Assembly: GCA_002270565.1 (NCBI GenBank)
Contig: NQMI01000004.1
Location: 62,001-126,000 of the forward strand
Direction of reading: 5' to 3'
Origin: Stenocarpella maydis
Taxonomy: Eukaryota > Ascomycota > Sordariomycetes > Diaporthales > Diaporthaceae
Length of the DNA stretch: 64,000 bases
The notes beneath the pieces were generated by a model. The model saw only the letters and a program-made list of their open reading frames with translations. It made no database searches and was not told where the DNA came from. Positions 46,800-59,960 of this stretch are shown one piece after another. A program made the translations under genes and the position numbers. Each line of letters begins with the position of its first letter. The stretch's first letter is position 1.

Positions 46800-48897
46800 T
46801 TTGGCCCTCCAGAATATCCTTCGTGGTCCGCCAAAAATTGCATCGCCGAATCTCGATACCGTTGTCCATACCCTGACATGGGCACATGAACGGAGTTGCT
46901 CCTCTTTTTTCCTTTTCTTTTCTCGCATTGCGGACGGTCACGGATTTGAGACAAAAACGATACATTTGCATTCAGATACCCCTCCGAGTCTCAGCACACG
47001 TTTTCGGGGTTTTCCATGATGAGCTGCCCTTCTTGCATCGGCTTCACATCGGCTTAGTGCTCAGGGTTGGCTACGAGCACGCTGGATCACTTCCGTCGCC
47101 ACCGCGGACATCTTCTGTCCCTGGTCTTGGCGAAATGCTGCGGACTTTTTTTTTTAATGACTTGATTTGATTTGCCTTCATTCTCGTTGGTTTTGTTACG
47201 GTATATGGCAAGGCTGGCCATCTAACCCTTTGGCGTTTTCGGATTCGATACCAGGTTGTCTCGGCGGTGTTCTCGCAAATAGATCGCGATTTCATTATCC
47301 GATCAAAGGCTAGGCCGCACGTTCGCGCTGCGCTAAGGCTAAGGGAGATTGATGAGGATGAAAACTGGAGAGGACCGCTGCAATGTGTTTAGCAAGCTTC
47401 TTGGGCGTCTTGAAGCGTTGCTGACGGGGGACGCTGCCGACTTGACAACCCATCAACGACAACAACGAACGCACGGCCGGTCATGTGTCTCTCTGCACAA
47501 CAATCGTTGGCGGCAATAATCGACGACTCAGCTCTGATCTCTTGACGGAGCCTTTCTGGGAGTCACCAACTTCGATACCCGCGACCGGTTACCAGTCCAC
47601 TCGCTCAGGCGTTTTTTATAGCAGCATTGCCGGAAGGGAAAGCAAATGTTGCCCGCGTGGAAAAAGTATTGGCTGGTCTGTTTTGTTATTCCATCTGCAT
47701 TCAGTGTGCTTCTACGAGCAGTCTCCGGCCCCTTGGCAAAGGGCGCCTTGTGGGCGAGCCTGTCCGGTTTTCTTTCTGCGTCCTTTTCCCGAGCCGGGAG
47801 ATATTTCCGGCCTCGCCTGTATTGCTGTCGACATGACCTTTCCAGACTCTTACATTTCGTCCTTTCTTTGGTTGGGGGCACACGATCAAGTTGGGTTGGG
47901 GGCGATGAGCTCTTTTTGTTTTTGAGTGAGGTTTGGACAAGTCACCGTCCACTGCCCAAGAGCATTCCCTTCCCTTGTGATGCTTCTATTTACACCTACC
48001 TTTCTTGTCTCGATACTGCATGGCACGTTTGTTTAGAGGATATCCTTTGATTGGCATCCATAGAGGGCTTTTCACGGTTGGCGGGTTTCCCTTTACACTT
48101 TCTGATAATGCTTGTTGATTTCCTTTAATACCTACAGAGGTGGACTGCATTTTACAAGGTTCACGCTCACGACGCGACGAAAGAGAGGCTCTCGGAACGG
48201 CTTCAAGAAGGAACGAAAAACAAAAGGAGGCCTTTGCACAAAAAGAATGTTATTTCGCTGCAAAGATGGGGCTAGGACGGCCGGGGCTGACGGAGGAGAA
48301 ACTAAAAAAAACTTTCATGTGTCTGACGCACCTGTCTTTTGGTGTTCACAATTGGAGCGAGCAAGTATTGTGACCATTCTGCACGGCTTTGAGAAGCGGT
48401 CCCTCCAGAATTGGGAATGCCAACTGGCGGTGTTCACATGGAGCTCCAGGCGACTAGTGTCTGGTGCTCAACCCCTACATAACAAGATCAAAACACAAAA
48501 AACAAAAAATAAAACCACACATTAAAAAACCACATTTGAAGACAGACGAAACTGGCTCGCGCCTAAGTGAATGATAGTGACTTGACTTGGCATTCAGCCT
48601 CAAGAATCCAATTCTACCTGTGCTACAGGCCCAAGTAGGTTCAAGCGACAGCGACTTGGGTTTAGGTCCAAATCTGGCCGTGCGGGTTTCGGCAGGGTCT
48701 ACCAATCACAGCCTCGAGCCCACCCCACCTGCACATTCAGTCTCCCCAGTCGTGCACACATCACACGGCGCACTCGCTACGCGGTGAATTACAGGCCCCG
48801 CCCCCATCTGAGGAAGAATCATCCACGAGGACTCTCTCTCAGTGTCTGTGAGCAGAGCCCATCGCGTTTCGGGTATCTCCAGACGCCTCGTCACAAA
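46800..48897. other. 2.1-kb intergenic region
   Basis: Cyclin 3' flank and the upstream region of the next gene. No motif-bearing frame is seen. There is a short T run near 47145-47155. The final 150 bases are C-rich leader-like sequence. Confidence 0.6.
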
Positions 48898-49641
48898 ATG
48901 TCGTCGAGGTTCGTGTCAGGTGGCACGACCGACGCCAAGACCGGCGAGGTCGTGCCCGCCGCCGCCACCACTACCGCCAGCAGCAGCAGCAGCAGCGCCC
49001 GGAGGTCGGAGGAGTGGGCCGCAGTGCAGGCGCAGGTGGAGGAGGACCGCCGGCGGCGGCAGCAGCAGAGGGAGGAGGCGGCGGCTGGGGAGGAGAAGTC
49101 GCTGTATGACGTCCTCCAGGCCAACAAGGCTGCCAAGCAGGCGGCGTTCGAGGAGGCCAACAAGATCAAGAACCAGTTCCGCCCCCTCGACGACGACGAG
49201 GTTGAGTTCCTGGACGCCGTGCGCGAGCGGCGGCGCGCCGAGGAGGAGAGGCTGCGGAGAGAAACGGAGGAGGGGCTGAGGGAGTTCCGGGAGCTGCAGT
49301 CCAAGGTGTCGGCGGGGGATGGGGAGGGGCCCGAGCAGGCCTCGTGGAGTGGTGTGGGGAGGAAGAGGAAGAGGCGGAAGGATGAGCCCGACGCGATGCT
49401 GAAGGGGCTGAAGAGGCAGGGCAGTGCTGCCGCCGCCGCAACGCCCGAGGCCGCTGATGGGGCTAAGGATGGGAAGGCCGAGGGCAAGAGCAGAGATGAA
49501 GCTTCTGGCGGGGCGGCGGCGGAGGCGGCAGGGAAGGGCGCAAAGGATACCAAGGGGTCAGAACTGACGCCTCCCCCACCGCCGGCGTTGAAACCGAGGG
49601 CTGTTCTCGTCGACTATGGCTCGGATGACGACAGCGATTGA
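48898..49641 (+). CDS. NIP30/FAM192A-like nuclear protein
   Basis: A 247-aa intronless frame from the ATG at 48898. The N-terminus MSSRFVSGGT and the motif KSLYDVLQANKAAKQAAFEE followed by NQFRPLDDDEVEFLD match the conserved N-terminal domain of NEFA-interacting nuclear protein NIP30. In animals the homologue (FAM192A/PIP30) binds the PA28-gamma proteasome activator, but fungi lack that partner in most lineages, so the role here is unknown. A long charged helix (RERRRAEEERLRRETEEGL) and a basic nuclear-localisation cluster (GRKRKRRKDE) follow, then Ala/Lys-rich low complexity and an acidic C-terminus (DYGSDDDSD). Poly-Ser and poly-Ala stretches reflect trinucleotide expansion. The gene is convergent with TIM54. 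Confidence 0.85.
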   Translation: MSSRFVSGGTTDAKTGEVVPAAATTTASSSSSSARRSEEWAAVQAQVEEDRRRRQQQREEAAAGEEKSLYDVLQANKAAKQAAFEEANKIKNQFRPLDDDEVEFLDAVRERRRAEEERLRRETEEGLREFRELQSKVSAGDGEGPEQASWSGVGRKRKRRKDEPDAMLKGLKRQGSAAAAATPEAADGAKDGKAEGKSRDEASGGAAAEAAGKGAKDTKGSELTPPPPPALKPRAVLVDYGSDDDSD

Positions 49642-50142
49642 GAGGTATGGCACCACGGCGTCCACCTATACAGCCAAGACAAATCCCGCCGGCGAGGTGC
49701 AAACATACTCGGCCTACGAGATGTCGTCTATCAAGCCGCCCAAAGGTAGCGACTGCTCCCACAGCATGACGCGTAGGCGTAAGGCCCCGCCAGGTCAGGA
49801 TGGCAACCGGTACCTGTCACTGGCCAGGAACCTCAGCCGTCGCGTATAGAAGCACACTTCTCAGGCACGTCCGCCTTCGTTTCCTCCGATACATGAGTAG
49901 TGAGGTCCAGGTCTGCCTGCCCTGTACAATAGCTACCTGGGGATGGCTTGCACCGTACCATCTACTGTGATGGTCACTATGCACACAAATATATCCCGAA
50001 CCCAACCTGACACAAGACCAAGCAACTCCTCTTTATATTCGCCATACCAACTCCTGAAATGCGATTGAGCGACGACAAATCTCCCAGACTCCCGACGCCC
50101 AGGCCGAATAACCCCTGGCCCCCGCGGCCATGACATTGGTGA
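49642..50142. other. Convergent 3' flank between the NIP30-like gene and TIM54
   Basis: A 500-nt tail-to-tail spacer with no gene recognised. Confidence 0.6.
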
Positions 50143-51543
50143 CTACTCGTCGTCGAAACTCGTGGGAACCCTTGGCTCCTCCTTCTGGAACTTACTGGCG
50201 GTCCACCTCCACAGGGCCCTTAGGTTGCCCTTGGTCCATCCCTCGACCTCCTCCTCGGGGACCACGATGCCCCTCGCGCGCTCCTCGTCCTCGGGCAGCA
50301 GGTCAAACCTCCTCATGCGCATGCCGATCCGCTGGTCGATGACCATGGGCCTGGGCCAGATTTTCTCCTTGGCGCCCGTCTTCTTCCCCTCCTCCTCCTC
50401 CTCCTCCTCCTCCTTGTCCTCCTTCCACACGGACTTGACCCAGTCCCTCTCCTCGTGCGCCAGCGCCTTCTGCTGCTCCCAGCGCGCGTCCGGGCTGTCG
50501 TCCGCGCCGGCCTCCTCGCGGTACTCGCGGTACGCGGCCAGGCACACGGCGGCGACCTCGCGGCCGACGTCGTCCGCCAGCTTCCGCCTCGTCAGGAAGC
50601 GCGCGAAGCGCGTCGGCGTGTTGAGGAAGCCGAGGATGTGCGGGAAGGGGACGGGGACCGAGGGCGCCAGCTCCGAGGGCATCAGCAGCGGGAGGTGGGC
50701 GGTGGCGTAGTCCCCTGGCGAGTTGTAGGGCTTTATCTGCGGCGGCCGCTTGGTCTTGCTGTTCTCGGCGTCGGCGCCGCCCGGTTCGGATTCGGGCTCC
50801 GGGTCGGGCTGCGCGTGCGGCGGCGCCGTCAGGGGCCCCAGCCAGCCCTCGTGCAGGCCGCGGCTGTACTCCTTCCACGCGGCGCGGCCGACGACAATGT
50901 CGCCGCGCACGCCGTCGTAGAGCGGGACGCCGTGCGCCTGGCGCCAGGCGTCGACGCGGTCCTCCTCGGTCGGCAGCACCTGCTCCTGGCCGGCCGCGCC
51001 GCCGCCGCCCTCCTGGGCCTGTCTCTTCCGGCGCACCCTCTCGGCCACGGCGGCGCGGATGTCGCCCTGCTGGCGGCCCTGCACAAAGTCCCAGTCCAGC
51101 CCGCTGGCGGCCAGGACGGGCTTGATGTACTCGCTGTAGTGGTCCTGGGCGACGCGCAGGCCGTCCCCTGGGGGCGCCTCGAGGTATACGGTGACCTTGC
51201 GCGGCATCTGGCTCGGGTTGGGCAGGGGCCGCTTGGCGAGGTGCTCGACGGCGTGGGCCCAGCGGGCGGTGGCGCGCTTCTTCTCGCGGCGGTCGTAGAT
51301 TATGGTGGCGGCCAGGGCGGAGGAGAGGGCCCAGAAGATGATCCAGTTGCGGGAGGGTAGCTTCCGTGGCAGGGCGGGCAGGCCCATCATCCGGAGGGCC
51401 GGGTTGCGCGCCGGTGGTTTCGTCGGTGGCGGAGGAGGTGCTGATGCTGGTGCTGATGCCGGTGCCGATGCCGGTGCTGATGCCGTTCTTGCAGCAGCTG
51501 CTGCGGGCGCAGCTTGGGCAGGTGGAGGGGTGGGCTCTGCCAT
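50143..51543 (-). CDS. TIM54: Mitochondrial inner-membrane translocase subunit Tim54
   Basis: Tim54 is a component of the TIM22 complex, which inserts carrier proteins into the mitochondrial inner membrane. The frame is intronless and gives 466 aa from the ATG at 51543 (MAEPTPPPAQ). Upstream in-frame codons exist but without an ATG. After an Ala/Pro/Ser repeat N-terminus comes one membrane helix (residues 66-83, NWIIFWALSSALAATIIY) preceded by the family motif NPALRMMGLP. The large intermembrane-space domain then shows KVTVYLEAPPGDGLRVAQDH, DWDFVQGRQQGDIRAAVAER and, near the end, IWPRPMVIDQRIGMRMRRFD. The poly-Glu run (DKEEEEEEEEGKK) and the APAS repeats are coding microsatellites. Codon use is extremely GC-rich. 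Confidence 0.95.
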   Translation of the reverse strand: MAEPTPPPAQAAPAAAAARTASAPASAPASAPASAPPPPPTKPPARNPALRMMGLPALPRKLPSRNWIIFWALSSALAATIIYDRREKKRATARWAHAVEHLAKRPLPNPSQMPRKVTVYLEAPPGDGLRVAQDHYSEYIKPVLAASGLDWDFVQGRQQGDIRAAVAERVRRKRQAQEGGGGAAGQEQVLPTEEDRVDAWRQAHGVPLYDGVRGDIVVGRAAWKEYSRGLHEGWLGPLTAPPHAQPDPEPESEPGGADAENSKTKRPPQIKPYNSPGDYATAHLPLLMPSELAPSVPVPFPHILGFLNTPTRFARFLTRRKLADDVGREVAAVCLAAYREYREEAGADDSPDARWEQQKALAHEERDWVKSVWKEDKEEEEEEEEGKKTGAKEKIWPRPMVIDQRIGMRMRRFDLLPEDEERARGIVVPEEEVEGWTKGNLRALWRWTASKFQKEEPRVPTSFDDE

Positions 51544-52950
51544 CTTGTTTGATGTCTCCCAGGGCCTGGCAAAAACCAAACTGAGTGGGTATGTTGTTGT
51601 ACAACAAGAACCGTTGTCCGAAGCAGGGTCGCTGATGCAATGGAGAAAAAAAATCGTGGGTGCGCCGATAAGAGCAGGTTTATCGGAGCTTATCGGGTTC
51701 CAGCTCAAGCTTGAAAGGTCAGCACCAGGTCTGAGTGCTCCGTAAATCTCTGCATCACAAGCCCGCCACTTGCTTGGCGTCAAGTTAGTACGGCATCTAG
51801 AGACCAAGTAGAGTAGCTTTGGGCGCTAGGTGCTTGCCGATATCATAGACGGCCGTCGGCTGTGACAGTAGGCTGGGTCGACCAGTCATGATCTCCCCGG
51901 AAGCACAGCGGCAAGAGTTGGCAGATCTGTGATATAGATCCAGCCTGTATAGTAACATGTCAAGCCGGTTTCTGGCCCGTTCCAGACATTCAGGACTCGT
52001 GGGGCATCTTCCAATCACCTTGAGGCCCCGGCTGTGCCGGAGAGAGCCCCCAGCAAGCTGCGTACCCACGTATGTGCTCTCATGTTTGACGCCGTGTCCA
52101 GAACAACACACGAGACTTGGTTGCCGCGGACGCGGGCGGGACATTGTCGGGAACAACAGACTACACAACAGATGCAGCTGTAATAATAAGCGGGCCGAGA
52201 CTGATACCTGCCAGATGTTGCATATAATCGGAACATGGCAATATAGTATATCTACTATGTACCGAGCTATTTCAGCCTCGAGGGCACCTCCGGCCAGGCT
52301 GCCAACCAGCATGCTTCTTATGCTGCACCCCCTTTTCAGGGGTGCATGTCGGCGAACCTTGGTTACCTGGGAGGAGGATGAGGAGGAGAAGGGAGGGGTG
52401 AGAGAGGGGGAAAATTCTGAGAGGATAGGATACGGCTGAGAAACCTTGTAGTCCAGCTCCTCGTCGAAACAAGCAGTACAAGCGTGGTTGCACTCCCAGA
52501 TCTATCCTTCAAGTCCAAAGGGGGCTTGCCTGTTCTCCCCCCTCTCGGTAAGTGTAACTGGAGATTTACCTACGTCTGGGCTCGTCTCTCCGTGCCGAGG
52601 TCCCCAAGAGTGCCCTGCTGGCCTTGACATGTTTTGAAGCTGTGTGGAATGCGGTATAGCAAGCCAGTTGACCTTTTCTCCTCCCAGGACAGACACACAC
52701 ACACATTTCTCTATACCGTACACGACATTCTCTACGCCACGGCAAAGCACACCACGTCGCGCTATTTATCCACATTCAGAAACAAGGCCATTCCCGCCTG
52801 TCTTGCCATCTGACTGACTGACTCGGGCGGGTAAACGACTGTTCAACATTGGTAGCCTTGCTCTGGTCTCTGGTCTCTGAAGGGGCAAGACTGTGGGGTG
52901 TGTACACTAGAGCACGCTGGGGAGAGAGGCATAGTTACGGAGCATACGGG

Positions 52951-52981
<31 letters not shown>

Positions 52982-53454
52982 GCACACAGAGAGCGACAAA
53001 GAGAGACAGGACGCTGCCACCAGCACCAGCACACCTCTACACTACCACGCACCACAGCATCTATAGGGTTGGGCAGCATCGTCGGCCGCCTCACCGCTGC
53101 AAGCCTGCGACTTGGAGCGCACGTCCGCGCTCCACACCTCAATCAACGCGAGCCCACGTCTGTGACGGGCATTTGCTAGCGCTCGAGGCAAGGCGGTCCA
53201 CCCACGAACGAGGGGCCACTCCCCCCTTTCCCCTCCATCCTCAAAGTGGAAAGACGCTCCCTTTCCCGACCATACTGGCCGACTGACTGACTGACTGACT
53301 GACGGACTGACTCCCTTGGCCGCGCCGCGACCAATACCACCCAGCCAAGACTCCCGAGGTCCCAGCGGCCGGATCAATTCCACGCTGTCTAATACAATAC
53401 GTTGCAGCACCCGTGCCCGACTCAGGACAGCTAAATTAACTCCTGCCCGCTACA
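51544..53454. other. 1.9-kb divergent intergenic region between TIM54 and cot1
   Basis: No gene is recognised. It contains CA/TACA repeats at about 52945-52985 and a CTGA tetranucleotide run at 53279-53303, both in the probable cot1 promoter or leader. The last 450 bases are C/T-rich. Confidence 0.6.
53279..53303. repeat. CTGA tetranucleotide microsatellite
   Basis: About six CTGA units roughly 150 nt upstream of the cot1 start codon, probably in its leader. Confidence 0.85.
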
Positions 53455-55651
<2,197 letters not shown>

Positions 55652-56544
55652 ATCACGAGCGTTAAGACATTGCATAAGCACTTGAGTAGGGCGGCTCTCT
55701 GTCTACCAGGCATGCCTGATCCGTTCGCAGCGCGACAAGTATTGCAGAGCTGCTGCCATCATCTGCGACATCATATGCTTTCGACTGTGGATGCATCTTG
55801 TTCCCCTCTGAAGGAGCGAGCAGGCTGTTGTGCGGCTACCCCAGTGCGGAGTTCACGGGGTCGAAGTCGACCTTTCTTTCGGTGCGAGAGCCGGGCGGCA
55901 CTTCCTGGCTCACGACATTTGAATCGGACCGGCTCCGGGCCATCCTCCCCAACGGGCCTGGGCCAGAGCCGAAGATTTGAAGACATGGACGTCACCAGCA
56001 TGATATTGTGAAGAGAAAAGGACAGATACGCGAGCCCAGGCGTTGTTGGTTCAGTCATTTTTTTTTTTGAGGTTGACTACGTCAGGCTACGCTAGACAAC
56101 ATATCACAAAGGATAGACGGGCGGATCGTCTGAGACCTGATTAAAATATATGCATCAAAAGGGTGTTTTGATTTCTCCTTGTCTTGGATAACGGTTGGAG
56201 AGCGTTGTTTCGTAAGCTGGCCTCGGTCCTGCAGGATGCCTCGCACTACCGCCTCCAACGGCTACTCCTTTCGTAGATGACGGTTTCTGTGTGTGACAGT
56301 CCAGTCCTGATTCGTGTCAGCGAGATTGGTCTCTGTTAAAGGTCTCAGCTTTCCCTTACGAATTCATGCCCCCCGCTGCCCGCATCCGCCTGCCTTTTGG
56401 CACCTTCCCGCTGCTGTCCTGTCCATTTCCACACGCCCGACGTCGCAACTCCTTGGTCAGAGTTTGTACAGCGCGGCGCCCAGCATACACAGCTTACTCG
56501 TCTCGTGATCTGTCACCACCGTCCCCTGTGCCCTGCTCGCCCCC
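55652..56544. other. Convergent 3' flank between cot1 and SF3A2
   Basis: About 890 nt of tail-to-tail spacer with a T run at 56058-56068 and no gene recognised. Confidence 0.6.
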
Positions 56545-57300
56545 TTACCGGCGGCCCCCGAGGCCTGGCGCGGCATTAAACCTCTCCTCGCGCTCCGTCA
56601 TGAACATGATCTGGACCCAGTACTCCTTGGAGTCCGGGTCCCAGAACTCAAACTGCTTGTCGTCGCGCTTGTCGAGCTCGCGGGCGGGGATCTTGAAGCC
56701 GCACGTCTCGTAGGGCTCGGCGGCGACGAGGAGGTACTGGAAGTTCTTGTCGGGCTCCTCGACGCGCTGCGAGAAGGCGCTCATGATCTGCCACTTGGGC
56801 GTCACGTCCTGGCCGATGTCCGGGTACTGCAGCTGGAACAGCAGGCCCTGCTGCCGCGTCACGGGGTCCCGCACCTTTGTGATCTTGTACCCGGGGCGCC
56901 CGATCTTGACGACGTTGCGCCTGACGCCGCCGGGCCCGCCCGCGGAGCCCAGGCCCAGCGCCCCGAAGCCGGCGCCCACCACGCCCACCGGCAGGCCCGT
57001 CTGCGGGTCGAGCTGCGCCTTGCCCTCCTTCTGCTCCTTGGCGGCGCGGCGGGCGAGGTTGGTCTGGTGCTTCTTGCCCTGCGTGTGCGCGAGGTAGCTG
57101 CCGTCGTTCTGGTGCACCGTCAGGCAGAGCCGGCACTCGAAGCTGCCGACGTGGTTCTTGAAGAAGTACGGGTCCTTGTCGAGGTCGATGGTCTCGAGGG
57201 CGAGCTTGCGCAGCCGCTCGCGCCGGTCTGCGTTGGTGGCGCTGTGCGAGGCGACGCCGCCGCCGCCGAACTTGGAGCCCGCGCGGTTCTGGTAGTCCAT
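56545..57300 (-). CDS. prp11: Splicing factor 3a subunit 2 (Prp11/SF3A2)
   Basis: A U2 snRNP SF3a component needed for pre-spliceosome assembly. The frame is intronless, 251 aa from the ATG at 57300 (MDYQNRAGSKFGGGGVAS, the classic family start). A matrin-type C2H2 zinc finger uses Cys56, Cys59, His72 and His78 (FECRLCLTVHQNDGSYLAH, then QGKKHQ). The central GRPGYKITKVRDP and the C-terminal strands GLLFQLQYPDI, FSQRVEEPDKNFQYLLVAAEPY, CGFKIPARELD and FWDPDSKEYWVQIMF are strongly conserved in the family. The leader directly upstream contains a CTTT repeat (about 57300-57325 on the plus strand). Confidence 0.96.
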   Translation of the reverse strand: MDYQNRAGSKFGGGGVASHSATNADRRERLRKLALETIDLDKDPYFFKNHVGSFECRLCLTVHQNDGSYLAHTQGKKHQTNLARRAAKEQKEGKAQLDPQTGLPVGVVGAGFGALGLGSAGGPGGVRRNVVKIGRPGYKITKVRDPVTRQQGLLFQLQYPDIGQDVTPKWQIMSAFSQRVEEPDKNFQYLLVAAEPYETCGFKIPARELDKRDDKQFEFWDPDSKEYWVQIMFMTEREERFNAAPGLGGRR

Positions 57301-57935
57301 CTTTCTTTCTTTCTTTCTTTTTTTTTCTTTCTCTGTGGTCGGGTGTACTGGTCCGGGGAGGGCGAGGTTGGTGGGGATTGGCGAGCTGGTTGTGGTTGTC
57401 GTCGGGCGGGTGGTCTTTGCTCTCAGGGTGTGTGGCTGCAGCGTGCAGTGCGCTTATCGATACGCTTGTTGTTATTATATGCTTATCTTATCAAGCCTGG
57501 GTGTTGGACAAGCACTGTAAGCTTTATTATTAGCTCCAGAACCTCTGAAACCCAATCCCTTCATCCTAGTGCTCTCATCGCTTCCGACTGTTGCCATCAG
57601 GAGCATAACTAACCAGCTGTTTACTGCAGCCATGCGCTCCACGATTTGCGCCCAGGATCGACCATCCCTAGTTGCCAACCCTTTGGTGGTCTGTTCTTTA
57701 GCTTCCTTGGCGTGAAATTGGCTTGAACAGCATACAGAAATCGGACCTGCTTGGCAACATGGATGCAACATGGGTTTAGAGCACAGAGGGGTGTTCAAGT
57801 TGTGCACTCTGTGCTCTGTTGACTTGGATTAGACCCCATGTCCCGCGTGTCACGAAAGTGAGCTGCCAATAGAATTGCAAAGCCCTGGCTATTGCCACCG
57901 AGGAAGACGGCAGTTTCAATCCTATCACCTGCTGA
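57301..57935. other. Intergenic region with CTTT repeat
   Basis: The SF3A2 leader and promoter lie at the left side, the 3' flank of the TupA-like gene at the right. No gene is recognised. Confidence 0.6.
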
Positions 57936-59048
57936 TCACACAGTGTTGAGACCCTCAGAGACCCAACGCCTCCCCATGGGCCTCCCCGCCTTCAAGGCAC
58001 TCCTCGCAAATCCATCAGCCGTCGGTGCAAACAACGGAAGGCCGCATTCGCCAGCTCCATACGATTTGATAATGCCCTGGGCTCGGTCCGTAAGGAGGTA
58101 CTCGAGAAAACCAACGGTCTCAAGGGACGGTTCTGGTGAGCACAGCGCATAACAGCTGTTCATCAACACATCGCTCTCCGAGGTTGGCTCGGAAAACACA
58201 GTTGTCCCGGAGATGCTCCCCGTCGATACTTGGCGCAGGAGCGTCGACCTGTCTGTGAGGAGATAAGCCCCGGCAGCATCTGCCTTCCTCAGTGCGTCGG
58301 ATGGGGAGAGCAGACTGGTTTGATACCATGGCTCGCCTGACGGCCCGTTTTCCGAGCGCTGCCATGGGCTCAAGCCGCAGGTCGACCAGAGAGCCCGCTC
58401 CTTCCACATCGTGGCCGACATGTCGGCTCGGCTATGGAACAGCGCTTTGGATTGAGCGATCTTCACCAGGCCTTCCGACAAGGTCGTTGCGCTTCCAACA
58501 CCGGCCGGGTCACCCAGGGGCCCTGCCAGGCAAAAGTGGTCGTGGAACACGCACCCCTTGGTCAATGACCAGCCTTCGGCCGCAGCGAGGCCTTCCTGGT
58601 CCCGCTCATATGTCAAGGCGATGTCGACATACCCGTGGAGGAGGGCTAGTTGGGTATTCCTAGAATGGTTACAGACCCATACTATGGACCGCATCTCGGG
58701 AAGAGTACTGAGATAGTCGTTCGCCAGAGCTCCTATCAGCCCCGTCGCCCCTTGGCCGTGTCAGCCCCCGTAAACTCGACCTGGCGTGCGGAACATACCT
58801 GCGCCCCCGTTGCTTCGCCATATTAGTGAACATACGTACACGAGTCCGCGCCGAAAGCGTGCTTACCCTATACGAAGGAGAACCGGGCCCGTCCCGTAAA
58901 CTTCTGTTGGGTCTTTGGCCAGCTCCCCGTGAGAGACGATGGCACTGTGCCGTGAGGCCGGTGCCGGTTGCATAGAGCTGTCACTGCCGGTCGCCGTCTT
59001 GTTCGCTACTTTCAGATCTCCACCCGTGCTCACACTTCCCTCCATCTT
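57936..59048 (-). CDS. TupA-like (tungstate-binding type) periplasmic-binding-fold protein
   Basis: Resembles the substrate-binding component of bacterial tungstate/molybdate ABC importers; fungal homologues exist but their role is unknown. Three exons: 59048-58867, 58812-58799 (only 14 nt) and 58750-57936, 336 aa. The microexon is needed to build the conserved ligand-loop opening LRIGNGGAGATGLIGALA. Family motifs continue with VCNHSRNTQLALLHGYVDIA, LTYERDQE, the variant FHSRADMSATMWKERALW (bacterial proteins have a Gly-Asp-x-Ser-Gly-Thr version here) and ADAAGAYLLTDRSTLL. No convincing signal peptide precedes the domain. The ATG at 59048 is the first in frame, but an upstream exon could supply the true N-terminus. 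No transporter permease or ATPase gene is nearby. Bacterial origin by transfer is possible but not shown. Confidence 0.75.
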
Positions 59049-59960
59049 CGTGAAGTCGGCAGTAAATGCTTCAGGTCGGTCCTGATTGAGGTAAATTGAC
59101 TGTGGTGCCAAGGGTCATTGAGGGGTTGCGCGGAGGGTGTGGGGCTTCCCGCTGTACTATCTATAGTACTCGGCTCAAAGCCCGTCGTCTATTATATGGC
59201 TTTGTCAAGAGCATCTCATTTCTGATTACATGATAGGTATTGCCGGAATTAATGTGAGAACTTCGAATGACAGTACCAAGCCTAAACTCATTCTAATAGG
59301 AAACAACAAATCAATGGAATTGCCCCAGTAACCTGAGACTATTTTCCTAGATTCCAAGTATGCTATTGCTTGGCATGCTCAAGACTACTGCAGTAGAGTG
59401 GGCCCCCACTCAACCGTACACATCACCACCACCAACCTTCTTCCACACCACCTTCCTTCAATCAACAATAACTTCACGAAAGAATTTCCTCTTCACACTG
59501 AAATAGTATCAATGTACTCATAATTACGCCATACGTCTTTATTCAAGCTGTTTTGAGAAATGTAAAAGCTATCTATAGTAGTAATAACAATATTCTTATA
59601 TATTCTAACTTTTTGTTCATTTTTAGTAGTGAACCATTTAAACTAATATTAACTATTATAGCCTACCCTTATTATTAATAAGGCTATTAGCAATAAGGCT
59701 AGGTAAGGCCCCCTAGAAGTAAGGATAAAGGGGGGTAAAGAATTAGTCTTATGTCCTGCGACCTCTATACTAAAAGATTTCTATAAATACTATTCTCCCT
59801 GCCCAATTCATGGCCCGTCGTGCCCGGCTTTACACCTCATGTAAAAATAGACCTTGGGGCCGCTGGCTCAATTGCCAGCCCTAGTATCTACATTCTATTG
59901 CCAGCCCGAAGCAATCGTCAACTCGCCAATCGTCAACTCGCACACCCAACGGCCCAGGGA

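Noticed and set aside
50455..51360. Long opposite-strand frames across TIM54
   Set aside because: They arise from very GC-rich codons in the real gene; the minus-strand frame carries all family motifs and the opposite frame none.
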